DNA of 34,258 bases from an uncultured Blautia sp. (GTDB lineage: Bacteria; Bacillota; Clostridia; Lachnospirales; Lachnospiraceae). Location of the stretch: the NCBI RefSeq assembly GCF_934372025.1, contig NZ_CAKROJ010000022.1:1-34258 (forward strand). The letters run 5' to 3'. A program made the position numbers and the translations under genes. The notes under the pieces were generated by a model. It ran no database searches and was not told where the DNA came from. It was given only the letters and a program-made list of their open reading frames with translations. Positions within the stretch are counted from its first letter, which is position 1. Each line of letters opens with the position of its first letter. Positions 6,646 through 14,940 of this stretch are shown here, piece after piece.

Positions 6646-9600
6646 ATCTGCTCCTCCTTATATTCACATATATAACTCTGTTCAAAAATTCCGTATGGCT
6701 TCAATACTTTTCCATCTGTATGAAATCTGCCTTCTGTTCGAAAATCTGCCCAGCTGATACGACTGCAACCTGTGTATGCCTGATGAAAAGGACCAAACAT
6801 ATTTCTTGGACTTCCAATAATCTCTAATTCCAGCAGATTTTCCTCTTTATCAAAATATCCCTGAACTTCTGTCACACAGTTTTTTTTCTCCATATGAATC
6901 CCCACATCGCTTCCATTGATACGCACTTTCAAAAGTGTTCCTGACCATTCACCAATATGCAGCTGTATTCTGTTATCTGACATCAGTCTCGGAACCTTAT
7001 ACTGATAGATTATACTTCCCGGATAATTTGCATACCCCTGCATACACCAGTCTCCAGTATGCATCCAGTCTTTTTCCTTAAAAATCTTCCCACTCAGATC
7101 TACTGCAAAATCTCCAATGATAAAGACATCTTCCAGTTCACGCTTCTGATCATATAATCCGCTGACAGTAATCTTATGCTCACCCTTGGTCAATTTGGGA
7201 AGTCTGAACAGAGTCATCTCTTTATCAACAAACCAACCCTCTGTTCTTTCACATTTTTCATCATCAAAGAAAACTTTAAGTCCATACGGTTTTTCAATCA
7301 CAAAATAATTATCTCCTGTGATGTCCTCCTGAATTTCCAACTTGAAACAAATGCTGAATAATGTTCCGTCGTTCGGATTATTCTTATTGATCCAGGTATA
7401 ACGCTGTGGTGCTCCGTTATAATAAATCTGCTGCATATGCAGTTTCTCACGAATCTCTTTCTGCGCCTTCCAGATTTCCATCTCATCTGATTCCTGAGAA
7501 TTATTCAATTTATATGTACACCGGTCAATAGTAAGCACATTTCGCATTGTTCTTCTGAATTCGGCATCTGGCCCAAGTGTCGCAAGTACCGGATCTGTGT
7601 AATGTGGGTGTCGATATGGAAAACTAATCCTGTCAGTTTTCTCAGGTTCTCCTTCTTTTATAAAATAAATCCGACTCATTCCTGTTTCAAAAAACCTGGA
7701 AAAAACTATTTCTGTCTTGCTGACACAGGTTTTAACTGTCTCAATATTTCCTGTCATCGGATCCAGTTCTTCCACTCTCGTCCCACAACTGAGATGAACA
7801 TATACCTCATGAGAATTATTTCTGTCATGGTTGGTCAGGAACAAAATATATCCATCCTCTGTTCTGCGAAGCATCGATAATATTTCTCCGTCTTCAGCCC
7901 CTGATGCTGTCTTTACTGAAAACTCCGCTGATATGCATTTTCGTATAAGTTCAGGGACTTCCCAGACATGATCTGCAGTATAGCTGAATATCTCTTTCTC
8001 TAAAATACTGTGTACATCCGCTTTTTCTCCTTCGATCAATGTCGGATATGGCTTTAGCCAGATAACCGTTCCTCCCTGCTTTGAAAACTCTTTCAGTAAA
8101 TTTACAGTGTTGCGAAATAGATTTACCGTGCCCGGCACAACAACCACCTGATAATGACAACTTCCGGCTATAAACCTACCGTCTTCAATTCTTCCATCTT
8201 CTTCCAGGAGAAGCTCGTCTCCAAAATCAAAATCTATATGCGCTGCTGTCAGTTCTTTTGCAAGCCGATTATAAAATTCTCCCTTACGATTTAACGAGGT
8301 AATATGTTCATCCAGCCACCCCATATTCATTTCCAAATGCTTAAAATCCTCGTTTCTGTCGCTGCGGCATTTTGTCCAGATTCCGGATATCGGATGTATC
8401 ATCAGAACTTTTCTCACTGGTTTTCCTTCCGAAAGACACATGGAAAGTCTGCCAAAATAATCTTCCAGTTTGTCATTATCCTTCCACCAGGTATTCTGAT
8501 AGTTAAACACCGGAGGATAGTCACGTTTCCGACATCCTGCAATAGAATACAGTGCAAGATGCTGGCATCTCCGCGTAATTCCCAACGCAAACTGCCAGTC
8601 TCCCAGCCATTTCTGCGTCGAGAAATCCAGTTCCCATCCTGTACATCCATATGCCTCGCTGATCGTCATGCTGCGTTCATACTGATTTGCCACACTGGAA
8701 CATTGCTTGACAGTGAGATACTCATCTGTCTGTGCACCAAGAAGGTCAATTCCCGGGCTATGAAGATAACGCAGCTGCGGCATGGCCGCCCCACACACTC
8801 TTGTCTGATATCCCAGATCATTTTCATACAGAATATGTCCTGTCGTTCGAAGGCCTCTTTTATCACACCATTCATATATCTGTTTCATATAACTTTCCTG
8901 AAAAAGCTGAGCCACCGTTTTCCAGTAATCATGACGTATTTTTTCTGCTCCTTCTCCATCGAAAAACAGATACGGTAGCTTCTCCTGTGGATCATATTTT
9001 CTTTTTTCTATAAAATACTTAATAAAATCAGCTGTCCAGGGAAGCCATGGTCTTCCCTCATGAAATACACTGAAAAAATCACAGCAATTTGGTTCATCTG
9101 TAAAAAAACCTTTTACTTCCTCTGGAAAACTTCCGCCAAATGCCTGCTCATATTGCTCATGTGTCAGATTCAGAAAAGTTTTTACACTTTCCGGATTCAG
9201 GTTATCCGGAGGTGCCGACCCGTTATACCATTCACTTTGAGTAGATATTTCCTGCCTGAGAAGAAGTATCTCTCTTTCTCCGGTGCATATTTCCTGTGCC
9301 TCCTGACAGGTCTGACATTCAATAAGTTCTGTGATTGTATTCTGCTCTGTACGAACCACATATATGCCCAGAAACCCTTCATTTTTATCAGAAACATCTT
9401 CTTTTCCGCAGCATTCCATCGTCAATGCTCTTGCTGTATAGTGTTCTGGATTCTTCTGACTTACCATTCCACCGGCTGCTCCGGACGGCCATTTATCTTC
9501 GTCATATATCCACATTTCAAGATCATTTTCTCTTGCTTTATCCACACAGTATTTCACATCTTCCAACCATTCTGTGGAAAGATATTCCGTTTCCAGACCT

Positions 9601-9767
9601 TCACGTGAATGAATAAAAAAGCCTCCCATTCCTGCCTTTTTAAAGCCTTTAATCTGCTCTCCCAGTTCTTCTTTTTTGAGAGTACTGTTCCATCCCCAAA
9701 ATGGTGCACTTCGAAATTTTTCAGGCGGGTCAGACAGACATTTTTTCAGTTTTTCTATTGTCCCCAT
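6642..9767 (-). CDS. GH106-like glycoside hydrolase (alpha-L-rhamnosidase-type family), cytoplasmic
   Basis: 1041 aa with no signal peptide, so it should act inside the cell on an imported glycoside. The N-terminal barrel region has FRSAPFWGWNSTL, MGGFFIHSREGLETEYLS and MWIYDEDKWPSGAAGG, a pattern I associate with the GH106/PF17132 group. Candidate catalytic carboxylates are E225 in FFTDEP and E371 in ISEAYG. The last 300 residues look like beta-sandwich domains. AAAGGAG precedes the ATG at 9767. A terminator-like hairpin separates it from the TRAP large permease, so it may be expressed at a lower level; it is coupled to the YhcH-like gene. Known GH106 enzymes are alpha-L-rhamnosidases, but distant members are uncharacterised, so substrate is open. 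Confidence 0.75.
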   Translation of the reverse strand: MGTIEKLKKCLSDPPEKFRSAPFWGWNSTLKKEELGEQIKGFKKAGMGGFFIHSREGLETEYLSTEWLEDVKYCVDKARENDLEMWIYDEDKWPSGAAGGMVSQKNPEHYTARALTMECCGKEDVSDKNEGFLGIYVVRTEQNTITELIECQTCQEAQEICTGEREILLLRQEISTQSEWYNGSAPPDNLNPESVKTFLNLTHEQYEQAFGGSFPEEVKGFFTDEPNCCDFFSVFHEGRPWLPWTADFIKYFIEKRKYDPQEKLPYLFFDGEGAEKIRHDYWKTVAQLFQESYMKQIYEWCDKRGLRTTGHILYENDLGYQTRVCGAAMPQLRYLHSPGIDLLGAQTDEYLTVKQCSSVANQYERSMTISEAYGCTGWELDFSTQKWLGDWQFALGITRRCQHLALYSIAGCRKRDYPPVFNYQNTWWKDNDKLEDYFGRLSMCLSEGKPVRKVLMIHPISGIWTKCRSDRNEDFKHLEMNMGWLDEHITSLNRKGEFYNRLAKELTAAHIDFDFGDELLLEEDGRIEDGRFIAGSCHYQVVVVPGTVNLFRNTVNLLKEFSKQGGTVIWLKPYPTLIEGEKADVHSILEKEIFSYTADHVWEVPELIRKCISAEFSVKTASGAEDGEILSMLRRTEDGYILFLTNHDRNNSHEVYVHLSCGTRVEELDPMTGNIETVKTCVSKTEIVFSRFFETGMSRIYFIKEGEPEKTDRISFPYRHPHYTDPVLATLGPDAEFRRTMRNVLTIDRCTYKLNNSQESDEMEIWKAQKEIREKLHMQQIYYNGAPQRYTWINKNNPNDGTLFSICFKLEIQEDITGDNYFVIEKPYGLKVFFDDEKCERTEGWFVDKEMTLFRLPKLTKGEHKITVSGLYDQKRELEDVFIIGDFAVDLSGKIFKEKDWMHTGDWCMQGYANYPGSIIYQYKVPRLMSDNRIQLHIGEWSGTLLKVRINGSDVGIHMEKKNCVTEVQGYFDKEENLLELEIIGSPRNMFGPFHQAYTGCSRISWADFRTEGRFHTDGKVLKPYGIFEQSYICEYKEEQI

Positions 9768-9806
9768 AATCTTTTCTCCTTTATCTTTGCCAGTACTGAG
9801 ACAACA

Positions 9807-9831
9807 AAAGGGACTGCCAAACAGTCCCTTT
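9807..9831 (-). terminator. Intercistronic terminator/attenuator between dctM and the hydrolase
   Basis: Perfect 10-bp stem AAAGGGACTG / CAGTCCCTTT (9807-9816, 9822-9831) with a 5-base loop; read on the minus strand it is followed by TTTTGTTG. It would reduce transcription from the transporter genes into the glycoside hydrolase. Confidence 0.8.
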
Positions 9832-9851
9832 ATGATTTACAAAGTCATATT

Positions 9852-11138
9852 TTACATGAAATTGTTAGGTATAAACATAATGATATCCGGCACATATGTA
9901 ACAAGGAATAACAGAGCGATCATAATAAGAACCATCGGCAATATTTCGCGTATGACACCTTTTATCTTCGTTTTTCCAAGCCCCGCAACAATAAATAAAA
10001 GCATTCCAAATGGCGGTGTAGAAAGACCAATCATCATGTTCAGACAGATAACAACTCCAAAGTGAACGAGGTCGATTCCCATTGCCTGTACCAGTGGAAG
10101 TACCATCGGTACAAATACCAGCTGAATTGTGCTGACATCAAGTACACATCCAAGAAGAAGGAATACAATGTTTACAATCAGCAGGAAAATGTATTTATTA
10201 TCTGTAATTCCCATTACCAGACCTGCAACGATTCTTGGAACCTGTTCCAGTGAAATAATATAGGAAAACAGCATGGATGTTCCACAGAGCAACGCCAGTG
10301 TTGCTGTGTTTGCTGCTGATTTCTTGATGATATTCCAGAGTTTTTTCCATCCAAGTGTTTTATAAACCAGAGCAGAAATCACTAATGCATATGCAGATGC
10401 AACTGCACCTGCTTCTGTAGGTGTGCAGATACCTGAATAGATCCCACCAAGAAGAATTACAACTGTAAATAATGCCGGAAGTGCCTGAACAGTTGCTCTC
10501 AGAAACTCTTTTTTGCTCATCACTACGCCAGCCGGATAATTTCTCTTATGAGAAATAAAAGCAACATAGATCATAAGAAGAATGGCAAGCAAAACTCCCG
10601 GAACCATACCACCCATAAACAGTTTTCCAATAGATGCGCCTGATAACATCGCATAAATAACCATCGGAATACTTGGCGGAAAAATTGGTCCTACTGTTGC
10701 CGATGCTGCTGTGATAGCACAGCTGAACTCTGCATCATATCCTTCTTTTTTCATCTGATCGATTTCCATAAGTCCAATGCCGGATGCATCTGCAATCGCA
10801 GAACCAGTCATACCGGAGAAGATCAATGAAATAAATACGTTAACCTGTGCCGTACCACCCTTTAATCTTCCAAGAAGACCATTGCAGAAAGAGAAAAGCT
10901 TATCTGTTACTTCTCCCTCATTCAGCACATTGGCCATAAAAATAAACAGCGGTGCTGCAAGCATGGTATAATTCGCAAACATATTACCTGTAATGACCGT
11001 GAATACCTGACCTAATTTGTCTGGTGCTGCCAGAAGGAAATATGTGATAGATGCTGCAAGCATGGAGAATGAAACTGGCATACGGATTATAAAACAGATT
11101 GCCATAACCACGAAAAGCATAATAATCGGCATACTCAT
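9852..11138 (-). CDS. dctM: TRAP transporter large permease (DctM type)
   Basis: 428 aa, about 12 membrane helices, standard length for DctM/SiaM. Family stretches include IFMANVLNEGEV, GRLKGGTAQVNVFISLIFSGMTGSA (split by helix breaks), GPIFPPSIPMVIYAMLSG and the C-terminal LNMMIGLSTPPFGMLLF. TRAP permeases use a Na+ or H+ gradient to import acidic sugars and other carboxylates. The ATG overlaps the small permease stop by four bases. With dctQ and dctP it forms a complete three-part TRAP system. Confidence 0.95.
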   Translation of the reverse strand: MSMPIIMLFVVMAICFIIRMPVSFSMLAASITYFLLAAPDKLGQVFTVITGNMFANYTMLAAPLFIFMANVLNEGEVTDKLFSFCNGLLGRLKGGTAQVNVFISLIFSGMTGSAIADASGIGLMEIDQMKKEGYDAEFSCAITAASATVGPIFPPSIPMVIYAMLSGASIGKLFMGGMVPGVLLAILLMIYVAFISHKRNYPAGVVMSKKEFLRATVQALPALFTVVILLGGIYSGICTPTEAGAVASAYALVISALVYKTLGWKKLWNIIKKSAANTATLALLCGTSMLFSYIISLEQVPRIVAGLVMGITDNKYIFLLIVNIVFLLLGCVLDVSTIQLVFVPMVLPLVQAMGIDLVHFGVVICLNMMIGLSTPPFGMLLFIVAGLGKTKIKGVIREILPMVLIMIALLFLVTYVPDIIMFIPNNFM

Positions 11139-11629
11139 AATTCCGTTCCTCCTTCTTTGTGTTCTTTAAATGCATTTCTGATATTGATACATGTTCTGAT
11201 GATAACTTCTGCAAGCATATACATAAATGGTGCAAATACTACCGTATATGGAAGTTTCAGTACTCCTGTGACCATCTGTTTGCCAATCAGTGAATGCCAG
11301 CATGGAACAAAGCACAGCAACAGTAAAATCAGAAGAAATACATTATATACAACCTTAAAAATAAACTGTGTACGCGGCTTGACCGCATCATAAACCAGTC
11401 CGAATACTACATGTTCATCGGCTTCCATTGCCTTACCGACACCAAAAAACATGGTCCACATGTACCCCAGTACAGATATTTCATAGCTCCATGTAACCGG
11501 GGTTTTGAAAAAATATCTGGAAATAATCGTTACCATAAACGTTATAAAAATTACTAAAAACGTAATATTGGGAATAAATACACCAAGGAAATCCACAATA
11601 GCTTTACCAACTTTTTTTAACTGCTCCAT
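11135..11629 (-). CDS. dctQ: TRAP transporter small permease (DctQ type)
   Basis: 164 aa with four hydrophobic helices, as usual for DctQ. The segment FFKTPVTWSYEISVLGYMWTMFFG followed by a charged turn (GKAMEADEHVVFGLV) matches the conserved central part of the family. The ribosome binding site GGAGGG precedes the ATG. It pairs with DctM in the membrane; the two reading frames overlap by four bases. A hairpin separates it from dctP upstream. Confidence 0.93.
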   Translation of the reverse strand: MEQLKKVGKAIVDFLGVFIPNITFLVIFITFMVTIISRYFFKTPVTWSYEISVLGYMWTMFFGVGKAMEADEHVVFGLVYDAVKPRTQFIFKVVYNVFLLILLLLCFVPCWHSLIGKQMVTGVLKLPYTVVFAPFMYMLAEVIIRTCINIRNAFKEHKEGGTEL

Positions 11630-11678
11630 GGTTTCCCTCCTCTCAATTCTATTTCTTACTGTCTTTTCTGATACAAAA

Positions 11679-11700
11679 GTCCCAGGCAGTGGCCTGGGAC
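11679..11700 (-). terminator. Intercistronic hairpin between dctP and dctQ
   Basis: Perfect 9-bp stem GTCCCAGGC / GCCTGGGAC (11679-11687, 11692-11700) with a 4-base loop, followed on the minus strand by TTTTG. Such a partial terminator or 3'-end stabiliser would let the binding protein be made in excess over the permeases. Confidence 0.8.
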
Positions 11701-11728
11701 CTTCTGATTCTACAAAATACTTAAATTA

Positions 11729-12796
11729 TTATTCAGCAGCTTCTTCTGTGGTCTCTTCAGACGTTGTGTCTGCCATAGCCTGAATTTCATTGTACAGATC
11801 CATATCCCAGTCTTTGATCATGTCTTCATTTTCCATGTATTTAGCCTGTACTTTTTCTTTGAATTCATTGATATCCGGATAAGTAACAGTCAGTCCCTGT
11901 TCTTCAAAGAATTTAATAAGTTCAGCTTCTTTATCAAGTCTTGCAGTATCGTTTACATCTCTTGCATATTCCATTGCTTCTGTAACTGCTTCCTGCTGAG
12001 CTTCTGTCATTTCATTCCATGTGTCTCCATTGATACATGGCATAATAGAATCTACTACATGGTTTGTAATTGCAATATATTTTGTTACTTCATAGAATTT
12101 AGCACTTTCAATACTCGGAAGCGGATTATCCTGTGCATCTACAGCACCTGTCTGAAGAGCGGTATACAGTTCGCTGAAGGAAAGTGGTGTCGGGTTGGCT
12201 CCAAGAGCTTCTCCAAGGAACAGCCATGCTTCAGAGTTAGGCATACGAAGAAGTAAACCATTCATATCATCATAGCTGTTAATTTCTTTTTCTCTGGTAT
12301 TGATTACACGACTTCCAAGATAGAAACTGGAGAGCGGTTTGATGTTCAGTTTTTCTTCAATTTCCGGACGAATCTTCTCTGTTCCAATCTCACCATTCAG
12401 TACACTTGTCATATGCTCATAGGAGCTGAACAGATATCCAGATGCAAACATTCCATAGGAAGGAATCTGTGTTGCGATCGTAGGGAATGAAATATATGCC
12501 AGGTCTGCATCTCCATTAAGAAGTGCATCAAACTCATTTTCAGAAGAAAACAGTGAACCATTATCATAGCATTTACATGTCACAGAACCACCGGATAACT
12601 CTTCTACTTTTTCAGCAAATGAATACATTGCTTCAGTATGAGAATCACCACTTACAGATACAGATGTGAAAATCAGTTCTACTGCCGGATCATCCTTTGC
12701 CGGTGCATCTGCAGCCTGAACAGTGAGTCCTCCTGTTACAAGCATTGTTGCTGCCATCACTGTTGAAAGTATTGTTGCCATTAATTTTTTTCTCAT
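11729..12796 (-). CDS. dctP: TRAP transporter substrate-binding protein (DctP type)
   Basis: 355 aa. A Sec signal peptide (MRKKLMATILSTVMAATML, cleavage near VQAAD) has no lipobox cysteine, so retention in a Gram-positive cell would need another means. Family features are HTEAMYSFAEKVEELSGG near the N-terminus, the arginine-containing SRVINTREKEI, and LLRMPNSEAWLFLGEALGANPTPLSFSELYTALQTGAVDAQDNP (read in pieces), where DctP proteins place the arginine that salt-bridges the ligand carboxylate. This supports an acidic ligand. AGGAGG precedes the ATG. A local promoter may supplement expression. Confidence 0.93.
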   Translation of the reverse strand: MRKKLMATILSTVMAATMLVTGGLTVQAADAPAKDDPAVELIFTSVSVSGDSHTEAMYSFAEKVEELSGGSVTCKCYDNGSLFSSENEFDALLNGDADLAYISFPTIATQIPSYGMFASGYLFSSYEHMTSVLNGEIGTEKIRPEIEEKLNIKPLSSFYLGSRVINTREKEINSYDDMNGLLLRMPNSEAWLFLGEALGANPTPLSFSELYTALQTGAVDAQDNPLPSIESAKFYEVTKYIAITNHVVDSIMPCINGDTWNEMTEAQQEAVTEAMEYARDVNDTARLDKEAELIKFFEEQGLTVTYPDINEFKEKVQAKYMENEDMIKDWDMDLYNEIQAMADTTSEETTEEAAE

Positions 12797-12819
12797 TTTG
12801 TCTTCCTCCTGTTTTTTAC

Positions 12820-12849
12820 ATTATATTGTCTTTTCCCCTGTATTTGTAA
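12820..12849 (-). promoter_or_regulatory. Possible internal promoter for dctP
   Basis: On the minus strand TTACAA (12849-12844) and TATAAT (12825-12820) are separated by 18 bp, just after the lyase gene. The -35 lies inside the hairpin arm at 12842-12849. Confidence 0.4.
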
Positions 12850-12863
12850 CCCCAATTACAAAT
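12842..12863 (-). other. Hairpin overlapping the lyase stop codon
   Basis: Perfect 8-bp inverted repeat ATTTGTAA (12842-12849) and TTACAAAT (12856-12863) with a 6-base loop, containing the TAA stop of the lyase gene. On the minus strand it lacks a U-run, so it is more likely an RNA processing or stability element than a terminator. Confidence 0.5.
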
Positions 12864-13785
12864 TTTTTTCAAAAAATGAAGCACGAAATTCTTCTGTGAT
12901 TGCACAAAATTCTTCAATTTCAAGTTTTTTACTTCCCGTAAGAAGTCTGTAATCCTGTCTTCTGGACAGAAGATTCATCGGAACTCCTACCAGATTCATA
13001 TGGTATTTACTGTTGACCGGATATACCTGACATTCTACCATGGATGCTGCACCAAGGAAATTCATCATTTCCTGTGCTCTTTCCGGCTGTGTCCTATAAT
13101 TTTTGCAAAGCCATACATAAAGATCTGGATGGAAATTAGCCATAACACCTGAATATCCGGCACATCCCATCTGCATACTCTTTAATAAAGTAGCTGCATT
13201 TGCATTAAAAATTTTCAAATCTGTACCTTCTACTGCCTTACATTTTGCTTCCAATTGATTAAGATCACAGCAGGTATCCTTCAAAAATGCAAACTTTTCT
13301 GTCTTTGCACACCACTCCAGCAATTCTGGAGAAAGCAGTCTTTTGTACGGTGCCGGACATTCATAAATACCAAACATATCACCATCAATTTTATCCAACA
13401 GGTACTCAATATTCTGTTTTACTACGTCTTCGCTCTCGCTTTCTTTTGCAAATTGATTGGAGATAAATACATATGCATCGACTCCTGCATCGATCACTTC
13501 CTGTGCTTCACGAACCTGATCTTCTACCTTTTCAGCACAGTGTCCGGATGCAATAACACCCATATGTTTCGGTGTATTATTAATGATAAACTTTGCAAGT
13601 TCCACCCTTTCTTTTGCATTCAGTTCAAACATTTCACTGGACTGGCATACTGCAAAAATACCATCTACACCATTTTTATCATACCATTCAATAATTCTGA
13701 GGACTGCATCATAATCGATTTTATTATCCTCTGTAAACGGTGTGATCATTACCGGCCATACACCATCTGCTATAGTTTTTTTCAT
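12856..13785 (-). CDS. DapA/NanA-family (class I aldolase-type) lyase
   Basis: 309 aa, standard length for the dihydrodipicolinate synthase/N-acetylneuraminate lyase superfamily. The Schiff-base lysine is K169 in FAFLKD and the catalytic tyrosine is Y141 in IYECP, both in the expected places. The usual substrate-carboxylate loop GTTGE is replaced by CQSSE (residues 47-51), and the usual YNIPxxT stretch reads YECPAPY, so it is unlikely to be true DapA or standard NanA. Members cleave or condense pyruvate with aldehydes. As first gene of the TRAP/hydrolase operon, it probably cleaves a 2-keto-3-deoxy acid derived from the imported substrate. AGGAGAGGGAG precedes the ATG. Confidence 0.85.
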   Translation of the reverse strand: MKKTIADGVWPVMITPFTEDNKIDYDAVLRIIEWYDKNGVDGIFAVCQSSEMFELNAKERVELAKFIINNTPKHMGVIASGHCAEKVEDQVREAQEVIDAGVDAYVFISNQFAKESESEDVVKQNIEYLLDKIDGDMFGIYECPAPYKRLLSPELLEWCAKTEKFAFLKDTCCDLNQLEAKCKAVEGTDLKIFNANAATLLKSMQMGCAGYSGVMANFHPDLYVWLCKNYRTQPERAQEMMNFLGAASMVECQVYPVNSKYHMNLVGVPMNLLSRRQDYRLLTGSKKLEIEEFCAITEEFRASFFEKNL

Positions 13786-13799
13786 TCTCCCTCTCCTTC

Positions 13800-13860
13800 T
13801 TTCAAGTCTACTGATTTGCTTTTCAAGTATGGTTATAGTATAATATATTTAATTTCAAAT
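13800..13860. promoter_or_regulatory. Divergent regulatory region with 21-bp-spaced repeats
   Basis: TTTCAAGT occurs at 13800-13807 and again at 13821-13828, 21 bp apart; a near copy TTTCAAAT lies at 13853-13860. Two-turn spacing of direct repeats is usual for AraC-family half-sites. On the plus strand TTGCTT (13816-13821) and TATAAT (13839-13844), spacer 17, could drive the AraC gene; on the minus strand TATACT (13842-13837) is a candidate -10 for the lyase operon. The repeats overlap the plus -35 and the minus leader. Confidence 0.55.
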
Positions 13861-13928
13861 TGCTTTCAGCAAAATATTTAGTACTATTTTATAATTTTCA
13901 TCTTCGTAGACATCAACAAGAGGTACTT

Positions 13929-14831
13929 ATGCAAGAACAGGAAATATTTGACGAATACTGTTGGAATGAACACAAAAAAATCCTTACTGCGGACTGGCAT
14001 AAAATTCCAGGACTCAATAATTTATCTCATTTCACACCGATGGCCCCTGGAGTTCCAGTTCCATTGCATTATCATTCTGATATTATCGAAATACACTTTA
14101 TGGTCAAAGGGCAACGTGATACTTACACTATGAAAGGTGATGTTCTTACCTGTTACAGGGCAACTGGTAATGAGTTGTTTATAACCCGACCCTATGAATT
14201 ACATACAACCGGAAAAATCGCACAGAACCGCTGCGAATTCTTTGCCGTTCAGTTAAATCTTACAGCTCATGACAATTTTCTCGGTCTGAATCAACAATAC
14301 AGTAATGCTTTATGCCGTAGTCTTCTCAGCATGGATAAACATCTTTATCACATGGGAGATTCTCAGATTTCCATGCTTCGTACGGCATTTAATTTAATTT
14401 CCTATGGCAGAGAAGCAGACTCCCTGACAGGTGTTCAATATCTTACCTGTGTCCTTGCCGGACTTCCATATCTCAGCCCGGTACCGGAACATACAAATGA
14501 ACGTGTGAACACTACCATTGGTCTTGCACTGAAATATATCGAGCAGCATATTGAACATCCTATTACCTTGCAGGAGCTGGCAAATGAAACTAATTATTCT
14601 CTTTCCCGCTTTAAATCCAAATTCAAGGAAGAACTTGGCATCACTCCGGCAGAATACATTACCCTGCAAAAAATGGATCGGGCACAGATGCTTTTGAAAA
14701 CAACCAACTCTTCAATTACAGATATTGCGTATCAGCTTGGTTTTTCTTCCAGTAACTATTTTTGCTCTGTTTTTAAAAAAACACTCAGCTACAGTCCTGC
14801 TGCTTATCGGAAAAACTTCACACAATCATGA
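13929..14831 (+). CDS. AraC-family transcriptional regulator of the TRAP/hydrolase cassette
   Basis: 300 aa from the ATG at 13929, chosen because AAGAGG lies five bases upstream; the open frame begins earlier at 13860 but lacks a ribosome binding site. The N-terminal half is cupin-like (VPVPLHYHSDIIEIHFMVKG), a ligand-sensing beta barrel. The C-terminal 100 residues hold the double helix-turn-helix: ITLQELANETNYSLSRFKSKF and ITDIAYQLGFSSSNYFCSVF. It is divergent from the lyase operon, with 144 bp between starts and candidate half-sites in that gap, so it most likely controls that operon in response to the imported sugar. Confidence 0.92.
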   Translation: MQEQEIFDEYCWNEHKKILTADWHKIPGLNNLSHFTPMAPGVPVPLHYHSDIIEIHFMVKGQRDTYTMKGDVLTCYRATGNELFITRPYELHTTGKIAQNRCEFFAVQLNLTAHDNFLGLNQQYSNALCRSLLSMDKHLYHMGDSQISMLRTAFNLISYGREADSLTGVQYLTCVLAGLPYLSPVPEHTNERVNTTIGLALKYIEQHIEHPITLQELANETNYSLSRFKSKFKEELGITPAEYITLQKMDRAQMLLKTTNSSITDIAYQLGFSSSNYFCSVFKKTLSYSPAAYRKNFTQS

Positions 14832-14887
14832 TCTCCATTTTAAGGATCAATAAAAAACCTCTATAGACTCAATACGCTAAAATCACA

Positions 14888-14937
14888 AAAAACCGCAGCA
14901 CCTCATCATATTTACTATGAAAGGTACTGCGGTTTTT
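14888..14937. terminator. Bidirectional rho-independent terminator
   Basis: AAAAACCGCAG (14888-14898) pairs with CTGCGGTTTTT (14927-14937), extended by ACCT/AGGT across one mismatch. It lies between the convergent AraC and SNF transporter genes and shares its stem core with the terminator at 6134-6177. Confidence 0.88.
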
Positions 14938-14940
14938 CAT

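Noticed and set aside
8304..8978. 224-codon open frame on the plus strand opposite the GH106-like gene
   Set aside because: Low-complexity His/Phe/Ile-rich translation, antisense to a gene with clear family motifs.
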